A DNA stretch of 63,316 nt from Halomonas cupida (lineage in GTDB: Bacteria > Pseudomonadota > Gammaproteobacteria > Pseudomonadales > Halomonadaceae), in NCBI RefSeq assembly GCF_900142755.1, contig NZ_FRCA01000013.1, positions 1 to 63,316 of the forward strand. The letters are read 5' to 3'. The notes beneath the pieces were generated by a model, which was not told where the DNA came from, ran no database searches, and saw only the letters and a list, made by a program, of their open reading frames with translations. Shown one piece after another: positions 49,345-57,027 of this stretch (the stretch's first letter is position 1; each line of letters starts with the position of its first letter). The translations under genes were made by a program, and so were the position numbers.

Positions 49345-52226
49345 GCCTGGTCCTCCAGAGCGCTGCGTACCGCTTCGGCAGTCGGCTGCGCCAGCGCCAG
49401 TTGGGCCTGGCGGCGGGCCTCATCCATGGTCAGTCCACGCAGGCGAGTCTTGACCATGGGCACCTGCCGGGCACTGACCGACAACTCATCGACGCCCAGC
49501 CCCAACAACACCGGGACTGCCTGTCGATCACTGGCCAGCTCACCGCATACCCCGACCCACTTGCCGTGGGCGTGGGCGGCCTGAACCGTCATTTCGATCA
49601 ATTTGAGCACCGCGGGATGCAATCCATCCGACTGCGCCGACAACTGGGGGTGACCGCGGTCGATGGCCAGGGTGTACTGGGTCAGATCGTTGGTGCCCAC
49701 CGAGAAGAAATCGACTTCCGCGGCCAGCGTCGACGCCAGCAAGGCGCTGGATGGAATCTCGATCATCACCCCCAGTTGCAGTGCCTCGCCATCCGCGGTC
49801 ACGGCCAGTTCCTCGATCACTTCATCGAAGATCTGCCTGGCCGCACGAAATTCGGCCACATCCTTGACCATCGGCAGCATGATGCGCAGCGGCCGGCCTT
49901 CTGCAGCCTTGATCAGTGCGCAGAACTGATCGCGCAACACCTGTGGACGGGTCAGCGCCAGACGTATGCCACGCAGGCCCAGGAAGGGATTGTCCTCCCG
50001 CGGGACCGGCCAGTAGCTCAACGGCTTGTCACCACCGACATCCAGAGTGCGCGCCACCAGCGGGCGTCCATCCAGTGCGTCGAGGGCTTCGCGATACAGC
50101 GCCTGCTGAGCCTCCACGTCTGGCATCTCGGCCTGGGCCATGAACAGGAACTCGGTCCGCAGCAGGCCGATGCCCTCGGCCCCCCGCGACACGGCATCCC
50201 TGGCATGGGCGGTGTTGCCAAGATTGGCAACTACCTCGATGCGTGTGCCATCGGCGGTCATGGCAGGCTCGAAGCGCGACTCCCAGGCCAGCGCCGCTTC
50301 GCGCTCGTGGCTTTCCATCCGCGCCACAAAGCGGTCGCGACGTTCCGCCGACGCCTCGACCACCACGCGTCCACTCTCGCCATCCAGCAGCAGTTCGGCA
50401 CCATTGGCCAGGGCCAGCACACCGTCACCGGCGCCGACCACGGCCGGTATGCCCAACGCCCGAGCCAGAATGGCGCTGTGTGCTGTGGCGCCTCCCCGTG
50501 CGGTCATGATGCCACGTACCAACCCGGTATCGAGGCGTGCCACATCCGAAGGGCCGATATCATCGGTGACCAGAATGTAGGGCGAGCTGGGGGGGGCCGG
50601 CAGCGTGACGTCACAGAGTACGCCCAGCACACGTCGGCCAACGTCGCGCAGATCCGCCGCCCGTTCGGCCAGCAGTCGGTCGGCCAGTTGCTCCTGGGCG
50701 CAGGCGGCGGTATCGATGGCCCGCCACCAGGCCGCCTCCGCCGACAGCCCCTCGTGAATACCCTCCACTGCGGCCTGTTCCAGCTCGGGATCGGAGAGCA
50801 TTTCTTCATGCATCGACAGGATGGCGGCGACTTCACCACCGGCAGTGCTCTCTATCAAGGCCCGGAGTTGAACACGACCTTCAGCAATCGCTGCAGCGAG
50901 GCGACGGTGTTGCTCTGCGGCATCAGCGGCGGTCTGGGGATAGTCGAAGGATGGCGTACGCAATACGAAAATCGGCGCCACCGCAAATCCTGGAGATGCC
51001 GCCACGGCGGTAAAAGGCGTATCGACGGCAGGTGCCTCGGCAACTTCCATTGCCTCATCATTGATCTGCGGTGAACGACGCGACTCCTCGAAAGCCTCGA
51101 CCTCCTCGCCCAGGCCCTCTTCGAAGGCTGCCGCCAGCCGTTCCAACGCCTGTTCGGCTCCCTCGCCGCGTGCCGACAACACCAGTTGCTGCCCACGCCT
51201 CGCTCCGAGCCCAATGACCTTGGTCAGCGACGTCGCCGACACCGGCTGACCGCCGCCATCGGCAGGACGCAACTGAATCGTCAGCCCCGACTCACGTGCC
51301 TTCTGCACCAGCACCTTGGCTGGCCGGGCATGCAGACCATGGGCGTTCAACACCCGGACTCGGCAACTGGCGGTATCCACCGACTCCCCTGCCAGCCGTG
51401 CCAGCAATGTATCGGCGTCCAACTCACGCAGCGAAATGGGCGTCTGATCGACGTCCCGGTGCTCATCAAGCAGAGCCAGGATGGCATCCATCAGTGGTCG
51501 ACTGGCCTGGCCCTGACTGGCGAGACACAACACAGCATCCACCGGTTGCTGCTGATGCTGAAGCGATGATGAAGAGGTCACCAGCGACAGGGCTGGTGTA
51601 ACGACGCCCTGATCCGAACTGTACAGCCACAGTCCTCGTCCCAGAGGCGTCGGCTGCTGCATCGCCAGACCAGCAACGAAGTCCGCCTCCACCAGTCCCA
51701 GACGACGCAGGCGCTGGGCGCCGGCAACGCCAAGTTCAAGCAGATCCTCGCCGGGGTGTCCGAGACAAAGCGTCTCGCGATCCAGGCGCGGTCGTACCAC
51801 CGGCTTCGAGAGCAATTCGGCAACGGCTTCGGCGGTGTCCGCCTGAGCCAGCCGCTCGGCCACACCCTGCTGATCCAGTACATGGGTCAGACTGCGCAGG
51901 ATGTCGAGATGCTCATCGCTCTGTGCGGCGATGGTGACCAGCACGTACACCCGATTGCCATCGTGCCACTCCACTCCCTCAGGAAACTGCAGGACGCGCA
52001 CCCCGGTCTGTTTCACCGCATCACGGCTGGCCGGTGTGCCGTGGGGAATGGCAATCCCATTACCCAACCAGGTGGAGGACTGGGATTCGCGATCCAGCAG
52101 CCCCTGGCGGTAGCCCTGCTCCACCAGCCCGGCACTGCTGAGGGTGTCGAAGGCCGCATCAAGCGCCTGTTGCCATGAACCCGCCCGGCAGGCCAGTCGA
52201 ATATCGTCAGCGCGTAGCGTCAGCAT
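49341..52226 (-). CDS. fruB: Fructose PTS multiphosphoryl transfer protein FruB (EIIA-HPr-EI)
   Basis: Soluble fusion of 961 residues that passes phosphate from PEP to FruA. EIIA (about 1-145, His62 in AIPHGTPASRD), a linker domain, HPr (about 285-375, His299 in NAHGLHARPAKV) and enzyme I (about 405-955, His583 in GGATAHSAILARALG) with the PEP-binding C-terminal barrel (GIGLLRTEFLFM, GTNDLTQYTLA, GVCGELASD) are all present. It therefore carries a complete private PTS and needs no separate ptsHI. First gene of fruBKA, divergent from the Cra-like repressor gene across two candidate operators. Confidence 0.96.
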   Translation of the reverse strand: MLTLRADDIRLACRAGSWQQALDAAFDTLSSAGLVEQGYRQGLLDRESQSSTWLGNGIAIPHGTPASRDAVKQTGVRVLQFPEGVEWHDGNRVYVLVTIAAQSDEHLDILRSLTHVLDQQGVAERLAQADTAEAVAELLSKPVVRPRLDRETLCLGHPGEDLLELGVAGAQRLRRLGLVEADFVAGLAMQQPTPLGRGLWLYSSDQGVVTPALSLVTSSSSLQHQQQPVDAVLCLASQGQASRPLMDAILALLDEHRDVDQTPISLRELDADTLLARLAGESVDTASCRVRVLNAHGLHARPAKVLVQKARESGLTIQLRPADGGGQPVSATSLTKVIGLGARRGQQLVLSARGEGAEQALERLAAAFEEGLGEEVEAFEESRRSPQINDEAMEVAEAPAVDTPFTAVAASPGFAVAPIFVLRTPSFDYPQTAADAAEQHRRLAAAIAEGRVQLRALIESTAGGEVAAILSMHEEMLSDPELEQAAVEGIHEGLSAEAAWWRAIDTAACAQEQLADRLLAERAADLRDVGRRVLGVLCDVTLPAPPSSPYILVTDDIGPSDVARLDTGLVRGIMTARGGATAHSAILARALGIPAVVGAGDGVLALANGAELLLDGESGRVVVEASAERRDRFVARMESHEREAALAWESRFEPAMTADGTRIEVVANLGNTAHARDAVSRGAEGIGLLRTEFLFMAQAEMPDVEAQQALYREALDALDGRPLVARTLDVGGDKPLSYWPVPREDNPFLGLRGIRLALTRPQVLRDQFCALIKAAEGRPLRIMLPMVKDVAEFRAARQIFDEVIEELAVTADGEALQLGVMIEIPSSALLASTLAAEVDFFSVGTNDLTQYTLAIDRGHPQLSAQSDGLHPAVLKLIEMTVQAAHAHGKWVGVCGELASDRQAVPVLLGLGVDELSVSARQVPMVKTRLRGLTMDEARRQAQLALAQPTAEAVRSALEDQA

Positions 52227-52261
52227 TGGGGGGAGTCTCCTGGTGTTGGCTTAACCGCCTT

Positions 52262-52308
52262 GCTGAATCGTGTCACTTATCATATTCACAATGCTGGTAC
52301 GATTCAGC
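52262..52308. promoter_or_regulatory. Candidate Cra/FruR operators in the fruB-fruR intergenic region
   Basis: GCTGAATCG at 52262-52270 and its reverse complement CGATTCAGC at 52300-52308 face each other across 29 bp. Each agrees with the left part of the Cra consensus (TGAAWC core). They lie just upstream of fruB and in the likely shared promoter zone. Confidence 0.6.
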
Positions 52309-52479
52309 TACATTGGCAAGAGTCATTGGTTACAACTTTCGCAGGGGGCCAGTATCAGGACGGCATGTAAAATGTCGCCAGACACCCTTATCCACCTCGC
52401 CGACCACAGGACATTCGATGACCACCATGCGCCCGATGGCTGACGCTCGCGAACGCCACCAGAGCCAAGGAGTGCGACC

Positions 52480-53463
52480 ATGACCCTCGCCGAGATCGCC
52501 CGACTGGCCGGGGTATCGCGTACCACCGCCAGCTATATCGTCAATGGCAAGGCCCGTGAGCGTCGCATTCGTGAAGAAACCGTCGAGCGTGTCATGGCGG
52601 TGGTTCGTGAGCATGGGTATCGCGTTGATGCCCAGGCAGCGGCACTGCGACGGGGTTCCAGCCGAATTCTCGGGCTGATCGTTCCGGATCTGGAAAACTC
52701 CAGTTACGCCCGACTGGCCAAGCATCTCGAGCGAGGGGCGCGACAACAGGGCTACCAGTTGCTGATCGTCGGTTCCGATGACCAGCCTGACAGTGAGCGC
52801 GAACTGGCGCTCTCCCTGCGTGCTCAACGCTGTGAGGCATTGATCACGGCGAGCTGCCTGACCACCGAGGATCCCTTCTACCGGGAATTGATGAGTGAGG
52901 GGCTGCCGATCATCGGTGTCGACCGGGGGCTTGCCCCTGAACACTTTGCCAGCGTGGTCAGCAATGATACAGAAGCCGCACGGTTGCTTACCGAATCGGT
53001 GATCACTGACTCACGCATCAAACGCGTACTGTGGCTCGATGCCGTCCCGCATCTGAGTATCAGCAAGGAACGCCGAACCGGTTTCGAGGCCGCCATCGTC
53101 GATCGCCATCTCGACAGCCACATGATCAGTGCCGAGCGCTATGACCGCGAACAGGGGGCACAGCTCTTTGCCCAGCATCTCGATGACGAGGGACTGCCCG
53201 ATGCCCTGATCGCCGCGTCCTACACGCTGCTGGAGGGCGTGCTGGATATTCTGCTGGAACGTGGCCTCTCCGAGCGGTTGGCCATGGCCAGCTTTGGCGA
53301 CAATCGACTGCTGGACTTCCTGCCCCTGGCAGTCAACTCCATCGTTCAGGATCATGAGGCCATCGCGCGCCAGGCACTGGAACTGGCACTGCTGGCAACC
53401 CGTGGCGATTACCGGCCCCAACGAGTCGTGGTACCACGTCATCCGCACTGGCGGAGTCGGTGA
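52480..53463 (+). CDS. cra: Catabolite repressor/activator Cra (FruR), LacI family
   Basis: LacI-family regulator of 327 residues. The DNA-binding domain is MTLAEIARLAGVSRTTASYIVNGKARERRI (key part: RTTASYIVNG), a form typical of FruR/Cra, and the effector domain from about residue 60 binds fructose phosphates. Position divergent from fruBKA confirms the role as fructose operon repressor. AAGGAG precedes the ATG. It is convergent with the hybrid kinase gene, with 29 bp between the stops. Confidence 0.93.
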   Translation: MTLAEIARLAGVSRTTASYIVNGKARERRIREETVERVMAVVREHGYRVDAQAAALRRGSSRILGLIVPDLENSSYARLAKHLERGARQQGYQLLIVGSDDQPDSERELALSLRAQRCEALITASCLTTEDPFYRELMSEGLPIIGVDRGLAPEHFASVVSNDTEAARLLTESVITDSRIKRVLWLDAVPHLSISKERRTGFEAAIVDRHLDSHMISAERYDREQGAQLFAQHLDDEGLPDALIAASYTLLEGVLDILLERGLSERLAMASFGDNRLLDFLPLAVNSIVQDHEAIARQALELALLATRGDYRPQRVVVPRHPHWRSR

Positions 53464-53492
53464 CCTGTGGAGCCGACGGGAAACAGGCCTGG

Positions 53493-55730
53493 TCAATCAC
53501 TATCGGGGGAGCGATGAGCAAAGGCCAGGTCGAAGGCCACCAGGGTCTCCTCGAAGGCCTGACGCATCCGCCCCAGTAGGTCATTCAGCTCATTGATGTT
53601 GTCTGGCGCAAGATCCCGCGAGCGTGACTCGAGGGATTCCGCCAGCGAGGCCACGGTGTCAGCACCAACACCCGCCGACTCGCCCTTGAGCTGATGAGCC
53701 AGGCGGTTCACCTCGTCGGCATCCTCAGCCTGCAGCGCAGCCTGCAGGCCATTCAGGTGCTCATTGCCCTGCTCGCCAAACAGGTGGACCAGCGTCAGGC
53801 AACGCTCATCGCCAAGGCTGTTGCGCAACGATGTCAGCGTCTCGTCACACAGTAGAGGATTGCTCTCACCTTCGGCCTCGACCACCAACGGCAAGGTGTG
53901 GCGATGTTCCCCCAGAAGATGACGTCGAAGCGCATCGGACAAGTTGCCGATCAGCAGCGGCTTGGTCAGATAGCCATCCATGCCCACCGCCAGGCAGTCC
54001 GATTGGTCATGGGCTGCACCACCGGCGGTCATCGCCAGAATGGCCACTGTGGCACGCCAGTCATCGCAGTGGCGCAGACGGCGAGTCACTTCTCGACCAT
54101 CCATATCCGGCATCTGGATATCCATGAGGATGAGGTCGAACTGCTGACGCTCACAAAGGCTCAAGGCTTCAGCACCGGAAACGGCCAGGGTGGCGGCACA
54201 ACCGATGCGCTCCAGCATGGCCATGGCGACTTCCTGATTGACCGGATTATCCTCGACCACCAGCAATTCGGCCTCGGCAAGTGCCTTGAGATGGGCCTGA
54301 GGCACAGCATTCTCATCCGGCTCCTCCGCCGGTTCACTACAGGCTCTCAACGGCAATTCGAACCAGAAGCGACTGCCCTGCCCCGGCCAACTCTCGACAC
54401 CAATGCGACCACTCATTGCCTCCACCAACCGTTTGCAGATCGCCAGCCCCAGCCCAGTTCCTCCGTAGCGGCGAGCAATGGTCGGGTCACTCTGACGGAA
54501 CGGCTCGAACAGTTGTGCTGCCTGCACGTTGTCGATACCCGATCCGGTATCCTTTACCTCGAATATCATCCAGTGGCGAGCTCCTGTCTGCACCGACAGA
54601 CTCACCTCACCCTCATCGGTGAACTTGATGGCGTTGGTCAACAGGTTGAGCAGCACCTGACGCAGACGCCCGGGGTCCGCCTCCACTCGCCTCGGCAACT
54701 GCGGGTCGAGATACGCAGAGAGGCGCACACCACTGGCCTCGGCTCGCGGCATGAACAGTGCCACGGCATCCTTGATCAGGGCTTCCAGGGCGACCGGCTG
54801 GAGATCCAGGTCCATCCGCCCGGCTTCAATCTTCGAGAAGTCGAGGATGTCATCAATCATGCTCATCAACTGGCGAGCACTGCGGAAAATGGTGTCAGAG
54901 TAATGACGAGCAGGCTCCGCCAACGACAGGTCGCGCATCAGTTCGCTCATGCCGATGACGCCATTGAGCGGCGTTCGAATCTCGTGACTGACCGTGGCCA
55001 GGAAGTCCGACTTGGCCTGACTGGCCGACTGTGCTCGACGGGCACTGACTTCCAGTTCGTCACTGAGGGTTTCCAGTGCCTTGCGTGACGCCTCGTTGTC
55101 CCGAGCCTCACGCAACAACATCATCAACATCACCCCGCCAGCAGCACTCATGCCGAGAATCATCACCAACAACAACATGTAGAGGCGCTGGAGCCGCAGG
55201 CGATCCACCGTGGCCACATGCGCCAGGTTCTCGTTGGTGGCAATGAGCAGCCGCTCGCTGACCGCACTGAGTTGCAGCAACTCGTGATCGAGGCGCGCAA
55301 CCGCAGCGTCATCCAGTCGATCGAATGACGACAGCAGAGTATCCAGTTGAAACAACTGCTGCTCGATGCGATCAAGCTCTCGCTGCGCACTCGGCGCCAT
55401 CGTGATCACCTGGAGGATATTACTGCCATGGATGATGTTGATACGACTGTAGAGCAGCTCGAAATTGAGCCGGAGCTCCTCCAGGCTACTGTCCGAACCA
55501 GGGACCGCAGACAACACCTGACCGCGCAGCTGAACGACATCCCGATCAAGCTTGTAGGCATGCCAGGCCGCATCTTCGGCGACATCATGGGCGAGACCAT
55601 CCTGGCGCCAGACCACTAGCGCCATGACCACCATGGCCGCTGCAAAGAAGGCCAGTGCTGCCCCGGCACTGACCTTGAGGCGCAATGGGTAAGTGTTCAA
55701 CCACATGACCAGGGGGCGGATTCTCAACAC
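53493..55730 (-). CDS. Hybrid sensor histidine kinase (HisKA-HATPase-REC-HPt)
   Basis: Membrane kinase of 745 residues. Two membrane helices (about 22-42 and 183-205) enclose a helical periplasmic sensor. HisKA with His249 (LATVSHEIRTPLNG), a catalytic domain (GTGLGLAICKRLVE), a receiver with Asp537 (DLILMDIQMPDMDG) and Lys590, and a C-terminal HPt with His679 (LAHQLKGESAGVG) follow. A complete phosphorelay is thus in one protein and the output regulator must be elsewhere. It lies 80 bp downstream of the gene for a small periplasmic molybdopterin-fold protein in the same direction, which may be its input partner. Confidence 0.93.
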   Translation of the reverse strand: MLRIRPLVMWLNTYPLRLKVSAGAALAFFAAAMVVMALVVWRQDGLAHDVAEDAAWHAYKLDRDVVQLRGQVLSAVPGSDSSLEELRLNFELLYSRINIIHGSNILQVITMAPSAQRELDRIEQQLFQLDTLLSSFDRLDDAAVARLDHELLQLSAVSERLLIATNENLAHVATVDRLRLQRLYMLLLVMILGMSAAGGVMLMMLLREARDNEASRKALETLSDELEVSARRAQSASQAKSDFLATVSHEIRTPLNGVIGMSELMRDLSLAEPARHYSDTIFRSARQLMSMIDDILDFSKIEAGRMDLDLQPVALEALIKDAVALFMPRAEASGVRLSAYLDPQLPRRVEADPGRLRQVLLNLLTNAIKFTDEGEVSLSVQTGARHWMIFEVKDTGSGIDNVQAAQLFEPFRQSDPTIARRYGGTGLGLAICKRLVEAMSGRIGVESWPGQGSRFWFELPLRACSEPAEEPDENAVPQAHLKALAEAELLVVEDNPVNQEVAMAMLERIGCAATLAVSGAEALSLCERQQFDLILMDIQMPDMDGREVTRRLRHCDDWRATVAILAMTAGGAAHDQSDCLAVGMDGYLTKPLLIGNLSDALRRHLLGEHRHTLPLVVEAEGESNPLLCDETLTSLRNSLGDERCLTLVHLFGEQGNEHLNGLQAALQAEDADEVNRLAHQLKGESAGVGADTVASLAESLESRSRDLAPDNINELNDLLGRMRQAFEETLVAFDLAFAHRSPDSD

Positions 55731-55810
55731 GACTGGGGCATCCTCCTCCCACCGCCGACCGCCCGTCCTGGTCGGTGGTTCGATAATGGAATCGGCTTGC
55801 GAGTCATCTA

Positions 55811-56320
55811 TCAGGGAACCTTGATGAGGTTGACCTGCCAGACCGAACGGAACTGAATGGCTTCGGTCTTCAATTCAGGATGTTCATCGAAGGGATAGAG
55901 CACGAACAGGGGGCCGAACTCTCGAATACTCATCTCCCTGCCGTTGCGTTTCATAGCAAGGATGACGTCATAGTCCTCGGTATCGCTGACCGGAAGGTCG
56001 GCGAAGAAATCATTCAATGCATGCACTTCCACCACATCGGAGTCGACTCCCGCCAGCTCCAGCACACTGCGCAGCAGTGGCCCCTCGAAACGTCCCATCT
56101 GCCGGTGCCAGGGGGTATCGGTGGTGGTCTCATGCCAGGGCAACTCACTCAACATCTCGCGATCCAGCCAAAGTTCGTCGTTGACATTGGTATGGCGAAT
56201 GTTGCCGGTAATCTTGAGCAGCACAGGACCATCCGGTGGCGGAATCGCGGCCATGGCCGGGGCCACCAACACCATCAGTGCCACGACCTGAATGATCTGT
56301 CGTATGCGTCGCGCCCGCAT
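55811..56320 (-). CDS. Periplasmic molybdopterin-fold (SUOX-like) protein without cysteine
   Basis: Exported protein of 169 residues. The signal peptide is about 1-24 (QVVALMVLVAPAMA), and the rest looks like a compact oxidoreductase molybdopterin-binding fold: LKITGNIRH, WLDREMLSELP, FEGPLLRSVLELAGV, VHALNDFFADLP, and FGPLFVLYPFDEHPEL. In sulfite-oxidase-type enzymes a cysteine ligates molybdenum; this protein has no cysteine, so catalysis is unlikely. AGGAGA precedes the ATG at 56320. It is upstream of the hybrid kinase and probably acts as a ligand-binding partner for it. Fold assignment moderate, sensory role inferred. Confidence 0.78.
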   Translation of the reverse strand: MRARRIRQIIQVVALMVLVAPAMAAIPPPDGPVLLKITGNIRHTNVNDELWLDREMLSELPWHETTTDTPWHRQMGRFEGPLLRSVLELAGVDSDVVEVHALNDFFADLPVSDTEDYDVILAMKRNGREMSIREFGPLFVLYPFDEHPELKTEAIQFRSVWQVNLIKVP

Positions 56321-56529
56321 GTACTCTCCTGTAACTGGTCGTTCTGCCGCATAGATTACTGGATTCCGGCAGAAAATGCGGAGTTGAATGCCCTGTTCAG
56401 CAGAGTGGCACGCCTGCTGTACCTGGCCATCCTCCCCTTGAAATTACTGTAGCCGAAGCTGATACGTCCCGCCGATCAGCACCGCACGGGGCACGGCACG
56501 CACCAGGACGGCGAACCGTCCCTTCATGA

Positions 56530-56566
56530 AAAAGACAGCCCCCTCACCCGAGCGGGCAAGGGGGCT
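56530..56566 (-). terminator. Rho-independent terminator of the TAXI-uspA operon
   Basis: AGCCCCCT (56537-56544) and AGGGGGCT (56559-56566) pair, with an inner CCCG/CGGG stem. On the minus strand TCTTTTT follows. It lies about 20 bp past the uspA stop. Confidence 0.88.
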
Positions 56567-56586
56567 CAGTGGCAAGCATGACGGAA

Positions 56587-57015
56587 TCAGCGGACAATCA
56601 TCACCGACTGCTTACTGTGGTGAACCACATGTTCAGCATTGGGGCCAATCACATAATCGGCGAATTTTCGCCTGGTATGCGACGCCATGACAATCAGGTC
56701 GGCCTCCAGTCGCTTGCTCGCCTTGATGATGCCTTCCCAGGGAGAGCCATCGACGATCGCCGTGTGAACCTCGATGTCATCCGGCACCTGCTCAGCAATG
56801 AACTTCTGCTGAGCCTCCTTCAGTGCCTCACGAGCCTTGTCGGTAAAGTCGCTCGGGAAGAACGAACCGACCATCGGCATCCGATAGTCCGGCAATACCG
56901 TGACGATCTGTAGAGATGCGCCGAAGTTGCGACACAACGAGAGAGCAACCGGCAATGCCTTCTGCCATGAACTCTCTTCGTTGAGATCGATCGGCAACAG
57001 AATCCTGTTGTACAT
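56587..57015 (-). CDS. Universal stress protein (UspA family), TeaD-like
   Basis: Cytoplasmic UspA-fold protein of 142 residues with the ATP-binding pattern: ILLPIDLNEESSW at the N-terminus, then VMASHTRRKFADYVIGPNAEHVVHHSKQSVMIV with the G-x2-G-x9-G-type segment GPNAEHVVHHS. The ATG at 57015 has GAGGAG eight bases upstream; an in-frame GTG at 57024 would overlap that site. It follows the TAXI permease by 12 bp and ends the operon. In Halomonas elongata the UspA protein TeaD is encoded next to the ectoine TRAP system TeaABC and modulates it; a similar regulatory role on this TAXI transporter is likely by analogy. Confidence 0.9.
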   Translation of the reverse strand: MYNRILLPIDLNEESSWQKALPVALSLCRNFGASLQIVTVLPDYRMPMVGSFFPSDFTDKAREALKEAQQKFIAEQVPDDIEVHTAIVDGSPWEGIIKASKRLEADLIVMASHTRRKFADYVIGPNAEHVVHHSKQSVMIVR

Positions 57016-57027
57016 GACGCTCACTCC

